A stretch of 53,677 nt of DNA from positions 1 to 53,677 of the forward strand of contig WRLL01000005.1 in the NCBI GenBank assembly GCA_009777625.1, read 5' to 3'. Shown piece by piece: positions 1 to 8,258 of the stretch; position 1 is the stretch's first letter, and the number at the start of each line of letters is the position of its first letter. The notes under the pieces were generated by a model. The model ran no database searches. It saw only the letters and a list, made by a program, of their open reading frames with translations, and was not told the DNA's origin. Made by a program: the position numbers and the translations under genes. Origin of the DNA: Candidatus Saccharimonadota bacterium (GTDB lineage: Bacteria > Patescibacteriota > Saccharimonadia > Saccharimonadales > Saccharimonadaceae).

Positions 1-39
1 TTTTAAGTCCGCCGCGTATACCAATTCCGCCATTCGCGC
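1..39 (-). tRNA. tRNA-Leu(UAA), 5' part, cut by window edge
   Basis: On the minus strand the sequence starts GCGCGAAT and continues with GGCGGAATTGGTATACGC, a typical tRNA-Leu acceptor strand and D-arm. It then enters an anticodon stem-loop (GGCGGACTTAAAA), giving anticodon UAA. The 3' part, with the variable arm and T-arm, lies outside the window. A -10/-35 pair about 115 bases upstream could drive it. Confidence 0.85.
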
Positions 40-153
40 TTATGTGATTAATCTGTAAATGAGCGTTTCGCTGCTTTTCACGCCGCGCGGCCACCGCGTA
101 TACAATTATTTACGGGAAGCCTTTGGCTTCCGCCGCCATTCATTCCCATAAAA

Positions 154-183
154 ATTATACCACGATAAAACAAGTGAAATCAA
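154..183 (-). promoter_or_regulatory. sigma70-type promoter ahead of tRNA-Leu
   Basis: Minus-strand TTGATT (178-183), an 18-base spacer and TATAAT (154-159) preceded by TGG, so an extended -10. It would start a transcript near 147 with about 108 bases of leader before tRNA-Leu. The leader holds a perfect GGAAGCC/GGCTTCC hairpin (about 114-131). Confidence 0.55.
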
Positions 184-189
184 AATTTA

Positions 190-393
190 TTACTTGCCAA
201 ATTGCGACGAGCCATAATAATTCCGCCTGGTCGCGCCATTCACTGTGGCCGAATCGCCGCCAAATGATGTCATAATTCGCATCAGCCCAGTAATTCCAAC
301 CACACCTAACAAAATCACACCTGAGTATTTCAAGAACTCGCGTCGATCCATTTCTTTGTTGGCTAATTTGGCAACCTGGGTTTTCAGTGTCAT
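190..393 (-). CDS. 67-residue protein with twin-arginine signal
   Basis: A small protein with an N-terminal twin-arginine motif, RREFLKYSG (about residues 17-25), followed by a hydrophobic stretch (about 26-42) and a short polar tail. This is a Tat signal peptide or Tat-type membrane anchor with almost no passenger. The start is supported by an AAGGAAA ribosome site 6 bases upstream of ATG. tatC and tatA lie 5 kb away on the same strand, so a Tat translocase is available. The tail is too short for a cofactor enzyme; it may be a membrane-anchored accessory protein. Its function is not known to me. Confidence 0.7.
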   Translation of the reverse strand: MTLKTQVAKLANKEMDRREFLKYSGVILLGVVGITGLMRIMTSFGGDSATVNGATRRNYYGSSQFGK

Positions 394-466
394 TTGGTTT
401 CCTTTTGCAGTTTATCTTGCTAAACTATGTCGATTATAAATCAAGTCAAAAATAAACGCAAGCTCC

Positions 467-495
467 TTTACTTAAAAATGTATTTGCTTTATAAT
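467..495 (+). promoter_or_regulatory. promoter of the tailspike-like gene cluster
   Basis: TTTACT (467-472), a 17-base spacer and a perfect TATAAT (490-495). The predicted transcript starts near 502 and carries an AGGGGGAAGAG ribosome site before the ATG at 534. Confidence 0.65.
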
Positions 496-533
496 TGAGA
501 CGCAAACATAGAGCTACTACAGGGGGAAGAGAT

Positions 534-977
534 ATGGCACGTTTACCAATCGTTGGCGGAGATCCAGATAACTGGGGTACAGTACTAAATGATTTCCTGG
601 GCGTTGCTCATAATACTGATGGGACGTTGAACTCGTCAGCGGTGGCAAGTGCAGCCCCTGTCACATCGGTGGCGGGTCGGACTGGTGCTGTGACTTTGAC
701 GTCGAGTGATGTTGGTTTGGGTAATGTAAATAATACATCCGATTTAAGCAAGCCGATTTCGACCGCTACTCAGGCTGCTTTGAATAACAAACTTGACTTG
801 GCTAATTCATTATTCATCGTTTGGGCTGATAGTGCTACGACTTTCCCAGCTAGGACCTCTAGTATTCCGTCTGGCTACGCTGGTCGTGTGGCGTTTGATT
901 CGGGCGATTTTCCTTCCCACCCCGGGCCGTCCGACATGCAGATCGGTGATCGTTGGCGCCGGAGGGTTTCCGCGTAA
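534..977 (+). CDS. tail-fibre-like protein, N-terminal part (frameshifted gene?)
   Basis: 147 residues. The start at ATG 534 is chosen for the purine-rich AGGGGGAAGAG site just upstream; the open frame itself extends further up. The N-terminus (MARLPIVGGDPDNWGTVLND) and the following VAGRTGAVTLTSSDVGLGNV segment match the collar and repeat style of phage tail fibres. There is no signal peptide. The last residues (RWRRRVSA) look like out-of-frame translation. Its stop codon overlaps the next ATG (TAATG at 975-979), and one added base near 955-958 would fuse it to the next gene and give a natural-looking RWAPEGFRVMPVREFVWDG join. Either a true coupled gene pair or one gene broken by a one-base deletion. 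Confidence 0.65.
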   Translation: MARLPIVGGDPDNWGTVLNDFLGVAHNTDGTLNSSAVASAAPVTSVAGRTGAVTLTSSDVGLGNVNNTSDLSKPISTATQAALNNKLDLANSLFIVWADSATTFPARTSSIPSGYAGRVAFDSGDFPSHPGPSDMQIGDRWRRRVSA

Positions 978-1966
978 TGCCAGTCCGCGAATTCGTTTGG
1001 GACGGCATTTCATGGGGCGGCCCAGACTCGTCCTTTATATTAGGGACAACCGAGCCGACCCGCGACAATACCGGGGCAGGTACTGATGGTTTTACTTACC
1101 CGACGACCGTTGTGAATGGCAATGTGACGGTGAATGCTGGTCAGGTTTATGAGAATCAGATTATTAATGGTTACGTGAACCTCAACGTTGGCGGCACGCT
1201 GCGCAACTGTGTGGTTCGTGGTGCTGCTACGCCGACCGATCGTCCTATCGTGAATGTAGTCATCCCGGGTGGCTGGAATGTAACGGATCAGGCGGTAATC
1301 GATCACTGTACGATTCAGCCCACGCCGGCGTCGCGCAGTTTGGGTTATTCATCAGGGGTCGGCATCAAAGGATTTCGATGCACTAGGACAACGATTTTGG
1401 ATTGTATCGACAGCTTCACGGTCAGCGGTGGATCGACTGCGCCGAACGTGACTATTGAAGGTTGTTACGCTTCGGACCTGGTGGCTATCTCCCCTGATCC
1501 ATGGGTTGCTCGGCCTGGGACGCACAACGACGTGCTGCAACACCACGGCTCGACGGCTTCGTATCCAGCGTCGTCAGTCTCGGTGGTTGGCAATAGTTTC
1601 GATGCTTATCCGTCGGCCGGATCGAATGTTACAACGCCCAATATTGTCAACGGCTCATCTGGGGTCACTTTTACGTCAGTCATGTATTCACGCCCAACTG
1701 GCGCGTACAGTGCCATGGTTCTGGATCGTAACTGGATGCGTGGCGGTATTCAGACGTTGCAGTGCGTGGATACTTCGATCGTTGGCACGTTGGTGGCGAC
1801 CGGCAATCGTTGGGAACGTGGTACTGCTAACGGCGGTAGTCCGCCAGAGGGTCTGCCATTTGTTGCAGTATACATAAGCAATACAGCCATGCCTGCAGGA
1901 CAACGAACTTGGACGGATAATGTTTGGCTGACAGGGGGAGATGCGGCGATAGTAACTACAACGTGA
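977..1966 (+). CDS. tailspike-like right-handed beta-helix protein
   Basis: 329 residues from ATG 977. It starts with the WDGISW linker motif (residues about 8-13), also found as WDGTSW and WDGASW in the two downstream paralogous genes. It continues with short beta-strand rungs rich in Asn, Gly, Val and Thr (for example VNGNVTVNAGQ, NQIINGYVNLNVGG), typical of a parallel beta-helix as in phage tailspikes and pectate-lyase-like folds. There is no signal peptide or anchor. The frame is open upstream to a TTG at 953, which supports a frameshift from the preceding gene. Enzyme activity, if any, cannot be read from the sequence. Confidence 0.65.
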   Translation: MPVREFVWDGISWGGPDSSFILGTTEPTRDNTGAGTDGFTYPTTVVNGNVTVNAGQVYENQIINGYVNLNVGGTLRNCVVRGAATPTDRPIVNVVIPGGWNVTDQAVIDHCTIQPTPASRSLGYSSGVGIKGFRCTRTTILDCIDSFTVSGGSTAPNVTIEGCYASDLVAISPDPWVARPGTHNDVLQHHGSTASYPASSVSVVGNSFDAYPSAGSNVTTPNIVNGSSGVTFTSVMYSRPTGAYSAMVLDRNWMRGGIQTLQCVDTSIVGTLVATGNRWERGTANGGSPPEGLPFVAVYISNTAMPAGQRTWTDNVWLTGGDAAIVTTT

Positions 1967-2002
1967 TAGAGAAAATATTTTGTAAGGAGTTAATGGGGTA
2001 GA

Positions 2003-4159
2003 ATGGCAGTATATCTAAACACATTCGAAGGCGGCACGAACGGAACAGCGATTAGTGTGGCCAACTCTGGTGGTGCCAGCGGGACGGCCTTCGCAGGGAT
2101 CATAGCTAACGGTGTCGGTGTGACTTCCTCGCCGAATATTGTCTTTTCGACGGCCGCCGCGCAGACCGGGACCCTGGGCTGTCGGATGACTCTGGATGCG
2201 ACGACTTCGTATTTGTTGATGAATGCTAGTGCAACGATGACCGACCGGGTTTATATTCGTTTCAAAGCAACTTATCCGGGACCAGCAAATGCCAGTGGCG
2301 TCGTTAATAGTATGGCCGTGTTGCTGGCCAATGCCGGCAGTAACCGAGTGATCTATGTCAATGTTGGCAACGATAACCGGCCTTTCTTGGGCATAACTAA
2401 TTCCAACACCTGGTTAAACGGCGGAGCCGGTCAGGTCGATACTCGGCCGCCGACAGGTATAACACCAGGCGCCAAATATACATTTATCGTCGTAGTTGGC
2501 AAAGCTAGCGCAGCCGATGCGACCGACGGCGAGTTGGGCTTTCGCATTCTAGACAGTAGTGACAGTATCGTTCACAGTTGGACCGGGACTGGCAACACTG
2601 GCGTAGCGGATTTCAGCGGTGCGCGTTACGGTACGGCAACTAATACGCTGGGTTGGACGACATTCGATTTTGATGATGTTGAGCTAGGCGATGTTGCATC
2701 AGGTTGGCCACCCGGATCAGGCGGAACAACGGTAGCTGTGACGACCGGTTCGTATCAGACGGCTGATTTTACAGGTTCGACGTCGGGCGCCGGTAATACG
2801 TTGTCATTTTCAATTGCTTTTACAAGTGGGCAGAACAACAGCAGCGGTATAAAGCAGCCAATGAGCGGGCTGTTTTTGATCCCGCGTGGCACGGCCGATT
2901 CGGTTTATACCGTAACGGTCAACGATGGTGGAACGCTAACGACGCAAGCTGTTAATGTTTCGGCCGAGGGGACTGGCGCGGTGGTTGATAATGGGGTTAT
3001 CGAATATATTTGGGACGGCACTTCATGGAACGGCGGCGGCAATGTCATCACACGTGACGATTTGGTGCCGGGAACTTATGTGCCGGGGCTGGTACCAGAT
3101 ACGGTTGGGACGCCCGTCGGTTGGACGCCGGTCAGAACTGAAGCTGGAACGCCAACGACTACGACGGTAGGGACCTTTAATATATTTCGACCGACAGAGA
3201 CATTATACGAAGACATTCGTTTCACCTGTCCGGTGCAACCAGGGCCAACCGTGCCGGCAGCCGTCACGTTTAATAGATGTCATTTTGTAGGCGGCAACCC
3301 GCAGGTCCAACAGGCCGAGTATGACGCGTTGTCTACGTGGGACAATGGTTTGGCCCTGCAGCGCTCATCACTGATGACGAATTATCGCGCCGGTCACTTG
3401 ACCTTCATTGATTGTACATTTGACCCGGGTTGGTGGTTTGACCAGGGGCTAAGTACACGTGTTGCGACGATCTGGACCCTAGGGCTAAACGGCGGCAACT
3501 TTACTGTCAAAAGGTGTGAAGTCCTGCGATGTGTTGACGGTATCGGCTGGGCGCAAGGGCCTAACGGTCCGACTGCCTATACCGAGGTTTTTCAATCGGC
3601 CATCTGGAAGAATTTCGGGGCAGTAAATATCGTTCGGCCCAGCGGGTCGGTTTGGACAATACCATCGGGCAACTATATTCATTCCGACGGATTCCAGGTC
3701 AATATCGGCAACACGCTGGAAATTGCCTACAATCTATTCGGCGGCCAGCGCAATTCGTGGGCGCAGCGGCAGAACATGCCGTATGTCCCTGGTGGGCCAG
3801 ACGCATCTAGTGGCGACGATGCCTACAATTCCTGTTTCATGATTCAGCAGGAAGGCAATGCTTACGGTGCGGATGGCGATGTGCACAGTTTGTACATTCA
3901 CGACAACTGGATGGGCGGCGGCAGTGGCTCAGTGCAATTAGTTGACAAGAATAGTAATAATTTGTCTGGTCTGACATTTACTAATAATAAGATTTTGACC
4001 CGCCAGACTGGCTGGGGTGACGCCGTGAATAGCCCGGGCTATTACATTGTTAAGTCATCCACCTTGGCGGCGACGATCACTGGCAACGTAACATGGGACG
4101 GCACAAACGCTGGACTAGCCGGCACTGGCATAGCTGCGCCGATTCAGAATTATAGTTAA
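2003..4159 (+). CDS. ConA-like + beta-helix tailspike-like protein
   Basis: 718 residues. Residues 1 to about 235 form a Gly/Ser/Thr-rich beta-sandwich resembling LamG/concanavalin-like modules (starts MAVYLNTFEGG). A second beta module follows (about 250-330, with LIPRGTADSVYTV), then the WDGTSW linker (about 336) and a parallel beta-helix region (about 345-718). The first about 340 residues are closely repeated in the next gene. There is no signal peptide, as in phage tail and minor tail proteins. An AAGGAG site lies 13 bases upstream and GGGG 4 bases upstream. It is probably co-transcribed with the genes on either side. A tail-like adhesin or a remnant phage structural gene are both possible; no head, portal or terminase genes are nearby. 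Confidence 0.7.
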   Translation: MAVYLNTFEGGTNGTAISVANSGGASGTAFAGIIANGVGVTSSPNIVFSTAAAQTGTLGCRMTLDATTSYLLMNASATMTDRVYIRFKATYPGPANASGVVNSMAVLLANAGSNRVIYVNVGNDNRPFLGITNSNTWLNGGAGQVDTRPPTGITPGAKYTFIVVVGKASAADATDGELGFRILDSSDSIVHSWTGTGNTGVADFSGARYGTATNTLGWTTFDFDDVELGDVASGWPPGSGGTTVAVTTGSYQTADFTGSTSGAGNTLSFSIAFTSGQNNSSGIKQPMSGLFLIPRGTADSVYTVTVNDGGTLTTQAVNVSAEGTGAVVDNGVIEYIWDGTSWNGGGNVITRDDLVPGTYVPGLVPDTVGTPVGWTPVRTEAGTPTTTTVGTFNIFRPTETLYEDIRFTCPVQPGPTVPAAVTFNRCHFVGGNPQVQQAEYDALSTWDNGLALQRSSLMTNYRAGHLTFIDCTFDPGWWFDQGLSTRVATIWTLGLNGGNFTVKRCEVLRCVDGIGWAQGPNGPTAYTEVFQSAIWKNFGAVNIVRPSGSVWTIPSGNYIHSDGFQVNIGNTLEIAYNLFGGQRNSWAQRQNMPYVPGGPDASSGDDAYNSCFMIQQEGNAYGADGDVHSLYIHDNWMGGGSGSVQLVDKNSNNLSGLTFTNNKILTRQTGWGDAVNSPGYYIVKSSTLAATITGNVTWDGTNAGLAGTGIAAPIQNYS

Positions 4160-4168
4160 GGAGAGAAA

Positions 4169-5200
4169 ATGGCAGTATACCTGAACACATTCGAAGGCGG
4201 CACCAGCGGCAACGCGATTACTTTGGCTGGTTCCGGTGGCGCTAGTGGGACGGCTTTTGCGGCGATTGTGGCCAATGGCGCTGGCGTGTCTTCTTCGCCG
4301 AATATTATCTATTCGTCAGCCGCGGCGCTAAATGGCAGTTTGGGCTGTCGGATGACTTTGGATGCAGCTCAGTCTTACTTACTTATGAATGCATCGGCTA
4401 CAATGACCAATCGGGTATACGTTCGACTAAAAGTCAGATATCCTGGTCCGGCCGTTGGCGGTGCTGTCGTTAATACATTTACGACTCTGCTGGCAAATGC
4501 TGGTGCTGGACGTCCGGCCGGAATTGCTGTCGGTACCGATGGTCGTCCTTTTCTGTCAGTTTCAAATGCTGGTACTTGGTTTAATGGCGGCGCTGGGCAA
4601 CCTGACAGTCGACCGCCGACGGCCTTAATACCGGGTGCTACTTATACATTTATTTTGGTTGCCGGCAAGGCTAGCGCGGCTGCTCCCACTGCCGATGGCG
4701 AATTGGGTTTTCGTATCCTCGACAGCGGCGGCAACATCGTGCACACCTGGACTGGTACGGGCGCTACCGGCGTAGATGATTTCAATGGCGTGCGGTTTGG
4801 CGGTTCGACCAATGCTAATGGCTGGACGTCGGTCGATATGGACGATGTCGAACTGGGCGATGTAGCGTCGGGCTGGCCGCCTGGATCAGGTGGAACGACA
4901 GTAGTTTGGACATCTAATTCGTATTTGGTGGCCGACTTTACCGGCTCGACGTCGGGGGCCGGCAACACCTTATCGTTCTCGATTGCATTTACCAGTGGTC
5001 AGAACAACAGTTCTGGCATTCAACAACCAATGGCCGGACTGTTTCTAATACCGCGCGGCACGGCTGATTCGGTTTATACTGTGACGATCAATGATGGAGG
5101 AATACTGACGACGCAGACCGTTAACGTGCCGGCCGAAGGATCAGGGTCGGTAATCGATGGGGTTGTCGAATATATTTGGGACGGCGCTAGCTGGCTCTAA
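4169..5200 (+). CDS. short paralog of the tailspike-like protein
   Basis: 343 residues, starting 10 bases after the previous gene with a GGAGA ribosome site. It is a close paralog of residues 1-341 of that protein: the same MAVYLNTFEGG start, the same LIPRGTADSVYTV segment and the same ending through the WDGASW linker. The stop codon comes one residue after the linker, where the paralog enters its beta-helix. The gene therefore encodes only the N-terminal platform, either as a natural spacer subunit or as a truncated copy. Confidence 0.7.
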   Translation: MAVYLNTFEGGTSGNAITLAGSGGASGTAFAAIVANGAGVSSSPNIIYSSAAALNGSLGCRMTLDAAQSYLLMNASATMTNRVYVRLKVRYPGPAVGGAVVNTFTTLLANAGAGRPAGIAVGTDGRPFLSVSNAGTWFNGGAGQPDSRPPTALIPGATYTFILVAGKASAAAPTADGELGFRILDSGGNIVHTWTGTGATGVDDFNGVRFGGSTNANGWTSVDMDDVELGDVASGWPPGSGGTTVVWTSNSYLVADFTGSTSGAGNTLSFSIAFTSGQNNSSGIQQPMAGLFLIPRGTADSVYTVTINDGGILTTQTVNVPAEGSGSVIDGVVEYIWDGASWL

Positions 5201-5209
5201 AAGAATACT

Positions 5210-6355
5210 TCAGGAAGCTTCTGAATTATAGTCGATCATTTGATTTTGGCTGAGCCTAGTTGCAATTTGATTACGTTCGGGTACGATTAATCTAGAGGCA
5301 GACCTAGGTAGGGTGCGCATAGCCGGGCTGGGCTCGGGCGTACTCTGTTTTAGCGTTACTGTCTCAGTCCGTTTTGCTTTGGCTTCGGATTTGGGGATCA
5401 TTCCAGAACCGTTTATTGGGTAGGACGAAATGTCCATGGTATGGCGTATGACTTTGGGCTTGATCGCTTCGGTAGTGTTTGGGACGGTTGCCAGTCTGGG
5501 CTTTATCTGGCTGGCAACCGGTGCAGTTTTGACTTTAATAGGATTAATCGCAGCAGGCTGTTCAATTGGTTTGGTTGGTTTATAAGTAATTGCTAGCGGC
5601 GATTCTTTTGCAGGTTTAGATTTCTTGGATATTGCGTGCCGCACAGCTACTATCAAAATGGACAGATTATATAACAGAATAATTGGCAAGGAAATCAGCA
5701 GACTGACCGACAGGTCCATGGCGAATGGCACCATTAACGCTGCGATCAAACTGCCTAGGATGACCCAGCGTTCGGCCTTGAAAAGCTTCTTCATTGATAG
5801 GCGTTTCATGTGATCGATCAGCGTTATGATCAGCGGCAACTGAAATATTAGGATGAAAATGATCAGGCAGTTAATCACAAAACTAAGGTAACTGTCGCCT
5901 GAAATCAGCGCGCTCAAACCATCGACACTAAACCCGCCAAAGAAATGCAGTGCACCGGGAATAATCACCGAATAACTAAACAGCACACCCAAGGCCGCCA
6001 ATCCCAGCGAGAACAGTGTAATTAACATAATCGCCGGTCGCCCCAAGGGTTTTTTGAAGGCCGGTCGCGCGAACATCAGAACATTGTAGATAATCGCCGG
6101 GATCGCTACCACCATACCACCGACAAGACAGATTCGCATGATAAATGCAAAGCTGCCGACCGGTGTCGTATAATAAAGTTCCTGGTTCAAAGGCGCGCGC
6201 AAAATGTCCAAGATTTGATGATAATAGAAAAAACTCACCACGCCGGCAGCTGTCAACAAAGCAAATACTGCGAGCAACCGCCACTGTAGCTCACGAATAT
6301 GATCGCGCACTACCATGACTTCTTTACTTTTGGGTTTACCTTTTTTCTTTATCAC
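5210..6355 (-). CDS. tatC: Sec-independent protein translocase TatC with long C-tail
   Basis: TatC is the signal-peptide receptor of the twin-arginine translocase. The N-terminal cytoplasmic motif (VRDHIRELQWRLL) matches the family F-x-x-H-x-x-E-L-x-x-R. Six hydrophobic segments follow over residues about 27-245, with the periplasmic-loop Pro/Glu region (APLNQELYYTTP) and the TM5-6 motif (VPFAMDLSVSLLISLPIILLY). TatC is normally about 240-260 residues; here about 130 extra Pro/Lys/Ser-rich residues follow the last membrane span and probably lie in the cytoplasm. The start is GTG at 6355; an in-frame ATG at 6316 would still keep the HIREL motif. The stop codon lies in a small palindrome (5209-5225) shared with the convergent gene. 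Confidence 0.9.
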   Translation of the reverse strand: MIKKKGKPKSKEVMVVRDHIRELQWRLLAVFALLTAAGVVSFFYYHQILDILRAPLNQELYYTTPVGSFAFIMRICLVGGMVVAIPAIIYNVLMFARPAFKKPLGRPAIMLITLFSLGLAALGVLFSYSVIIPGALHFFGGFSVDGLSALISGDSYLSFVINCLIIFILIFQLPLIITLIDHMKRLSMKKLFKAERWVILGSLIAALMVPFAMDLSVSLLISLPIILLYNLSILIVAVRHAISKKSKPAKESPLAITYKPTKPIEQPAAINPIKVKTAPVASQIKPRLATVPNTTEAIKPKVIRHTMDISSYPINGSGMIPKSEAKAKRTETVTLKQSTPEPSPAMRTLPRSASRLIVPERNQIATRLSQNQMIDYNSEAS

Positions 6356-6401
6356 ATCCTGTGCCGCTCCCTATAAATTAACGAGCCGGAAATTATTTTA
6401 C

Positions 6402-6596
6402 CTAAGAATTGTTTTTGTTGTCGTTTTCTTTTTTGTCAGATTTGTCGTCGCCAATGCCTTCTTTAAAGCCTTTTTTCAATTCGCCGCCGGCCTGGCCGAC
6501 GCCGCGTGCTAGTTCTGGTATCTTCTTTGCACCAAAGAACAGAATCAAAACTACCGCAACAATGATTAAAACTAGCTCTAGTTTTCCAATCCCCAC
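6402..6596 (-). CDS. tatA: Tat pore subunit TatA
   Basis: 64 residues from GTG 6596. This start is preferred over GTG 6602 because the AAGGAG site (6602-6607) then has a normal 5-base spacing. One N-terminal membrane span (about residues 5-20) leads into the FGAKKIPELARGVGQ hinge and amphipathic helix typical of TatA/TatE, then a charged Asp/Lys-rich tail. It lies 46 bases upstream of tatC on the same strand, so the two are likely one transcript. No TatB-like second copy is seen, as in minimal TatAC systems. Confidence 0.92.
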   Translation of the reverse strand: MGIGKLELVLIIVAVVLILFFGAKKIPELARGVGQAGGELKKGFKEGIGDDKSDKKENDNKNNS

Positions 6597-6625
6597 TTGC
6601 ACTCCTTCCGTTTATGCTTTATAAT
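6597..6625 (+). promoter_or_regulatory. promoter of the FnIII surface gene
   Basis: TTGCAC (6597-6602), a 17-base spacer and TATAAT (6620-6625). The predicted leader is about 28 bases with an AGGA site before ATG 6660. The -35 box overlaps the tatA ribosome-binding site on the other strand. Confidence 0.7.
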
Positions 6626-6628
6626 CCT

Positions 6629-6657
6629 AGTATATATCTAAAGGGCAGGATCTGCAA
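6629..6657 (-). promoter_or_regulatory. tatA-tatC promoter
   Basis: Minus-strand TTGCAG (6652-6657), a 17-base spacer and TATACT (6629-6634). The transcript would start near 6622 and run into tatA after about 26 bases. It points away from, and interleaves with, the plus-strand promoter at 6597-6625, so the two probably compete. Confidence 0.65.
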
Positions 6658-6659
6658 GT

Positions 6660-7565
6660 ATGAAAAAAATATTCGGCTCGACAAAGACAAGCGCGCTAAT
6701 TGTCACAGCAGCTGTTTTTGTGGTCGGGCTACTAGCGGGTTTTTCACAAACCGTGTGGGCAGGTGTTTATGGCGCTGGACCATACGGCGCCTGTGATTAC
6801 GGCGGCACCGGAACCTGTGATGTGCCGGGCGGTATTGAGAATCTGACGTTGACGCCGGGGACGAATCAAATCACTGCGACGTGGTCGCCGCCGATTGATG
6901 ACGGCGGCAGCGCTGTCACGGGCTATATCGTGGGGATTTCGGCTGATGGTGGTGGTACATGGCCAACGACAGATACGACAACTAACACGACGTATACTTT
7001 TACAGGGTTGAATCCTGCCGTTACCTATACCATTCGGGTTTATGCTGTCAACGCAGCTGGTGACGGAGTGATTGTTTATGCGACTGGTCGACCAGCTTTT
7101 ATTACTTTGACCATGCCTGGCGTCGATCCGTCAATCTCGGTGACGCCCACTGCATCAGGCAGTTTTTCGTCGGTGTCGTATGCGCCGTCGGTCGAAACCA
7201 ACACTGGCTATCAGATGACGCTGTCGACTAGCTCGGCTGTCACTAATTTGGTAAAAGGCGGCGATGTGGTTGCTGCTTCGACTGGCACTGTCGGCTCACC
7301 GATTACCTTGGCGGCTGACAGCTGGGGTTTTCGAATCGATGGCTTAGGCGGTTTTGGTGCCGGACCAACATTGGGTTCCAGCAATGCGGCCGCTCTGCCT
7401 AATAGCTGGGCTGGCGTGCCGCCTTTGGCTAGCGCTGCAACCATCGCGACTGGCGCTGCCACTAGTGGGCAGGCGGTCAATATTTGGTTTGGCCTTGGTG
7501 CTTCGACTAGCAAGCCATCCGGTTCTTATACGCAAACGCTTGTCATTACAGTGGTTGGGGGATGA
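6660..7565 (+). CDS. secreted FnIII protein with WxL-like C-terminal domain
   Basis: 301 residues. A Sec signal peptide (about 1-34, ending VWA-GV) is followed by a short Gly/Tyr/Cys segment, one fibronectin type III domain (about 55-145, with TWSPPIDDGGSAVTGYIV and the Tyr-rich TYTFTGL strand) and a C-terminal domain (about 150-301). That domain carries the signature repeated across this window: NTGYQMTLS, DSWGFRIDG, WAGVP, FGLGA and GSYTQTLVIT. It is encoded first in cluster 1, ahead of a small protein with the same domain and a WxLIP-like membrane protein. It likely sits on the cell surface as a WxL-type carrier. Confidence 0.75.
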   Translation: MKKIFGSTKTSALIVTAAVFVVGLLAGFSQTVWAGVYGAGPYGACDYGGTGTCDVPGGIENLTLTPGTNQITATWSPPIDDGGSAVTGYIVGISADGGGTWPTTDTTTNTTYTFTGLNPAVTYTIRVYAVNAAGDGVIVYATGRPAFITLTMPGVDPSISVTPTASGSFSSVSYAPSVETNTGYQMTLSTSSAVTNLVKGGDVVAASTGTVGSPITLAADSWGFRIDGLGGFGAGPTLGSSNAAALPNSWAGVPPLASAATIATGAATSGQAVNIWFGLGASTSKPSGSYTQTLVITVVGG

Positions 7566-7580
7566 CACATGTAAAAAGAC

Positions 7581-7610
7581 TTGACAAAGCTTAAGCACGT
7601 ATGGTTAAAT
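7581..7610 (+). promoter_or_regulatory. promoter of the small WxL-like gene
   Basis: A perfect TTGACA (7581-7586), an 18-base spacer and TTAAAT (7605-7610) preceded by TGG (extended -10). The leader carries AAGGAGC before ATG 7643. Confidence 0.7.
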
Positions 7611-7642
7611 TAAGTAAATTAATATAACAAGGAGCAAAATCC

Positions 7643-8254
7643 ATGAAAAAAATCGTCAAACTACAATCCGTAGCTGCTGCGACTGGTATTACCGCCATAG
7701 CTGCCTTCGCGGTTGTGCCGGGTGCGTTCGCTGCCACCGACAGCAGTAACACCGTTATCAATGCCAACATCGGTTCGACTATCAGCGTGACTAGCGGTGC
7801 AACCGTTACGTTGAATGTTGCACCAACGGCTGGTGGCTCGATTACTACGGCCTCTGACACAGTCACTGTAACGACAAACGATAGCAATGGCTATACATTA
7901 GCACTATCAACAAGCACCGCATCAACAGCCCTGGCTGGTACGCCAGGCGGTTCGATCCCAGCATCTAGCGGAACTCAAGGCGCGCCAATTTCTTTGGCAG
8001 CAAATACCTGGGGTTATCGTGTTGATGGTCAGGGCGGCTTTGGCGCTGGACCGACTACGGCTGTTAACAACGCCGCCAGTGAATCACACTCTTGGGCCGG
8101 CGTCCCGGCAAGTGGTTCAGCTGATACTATCAATACCACGACTGGGGCAACCAGTGGTGAAGCGACTACCGTCTGGTATGGCCTGAATGCTACGACAGCT
8201 AGCGCTGGCGGTACATACACCAACACTGTAGTTTATACGGCGACGACGAGGTAA
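7643..8254 (+). CDS. small secreted WxL-like domain protein
   Basis: 203 residues. A signal peptide (about 1-30, cleavage near AFA-ATD) is followed by almost nothing but the shared surface domain: NDSNGYTLALS, NTWGYRVDG, SWAGVPAS, VWYGLNA and GGTYTNTVVYT. It is very similar to the C-terminal half of the preceding protein. The strong AAGGAGC site and its own TTGACA promoter suggest high expression. It is 4 bases from the next gene, a WxLIP-like membrane protein, which matches the small-WxL plus DUF916 arrangement of csc clusters in Firmicutes. The exact ligand (peptidoglycan or partner protein) is not visible. Confidence 0.75.
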   Translation: MKKIVKLQSVAAATGITAIAAFAVVPGAFAATDSSNTVINANIGSTISVTSGATVTLNVAPTAGGSITTASDTVTVTTNDSNGYTLALSTSTASTALAGTPGGSIPASSGTQGAPISLAANTWGYRVDGQGGFGAGPTTAVNNAASESHSWAGVPASGSADTINTTTGATSGEATTVWYGLNATTASAGGTYTNTVVYTATTR

Positions 8255-8258
8255 ATAG

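Noticed and set aside
534-5200. A prophage
   Set aside because: Only tail-fibre/tailspike-like genes are present; no terminase, portal, capsid, lysis or integrase gene is adjacent.
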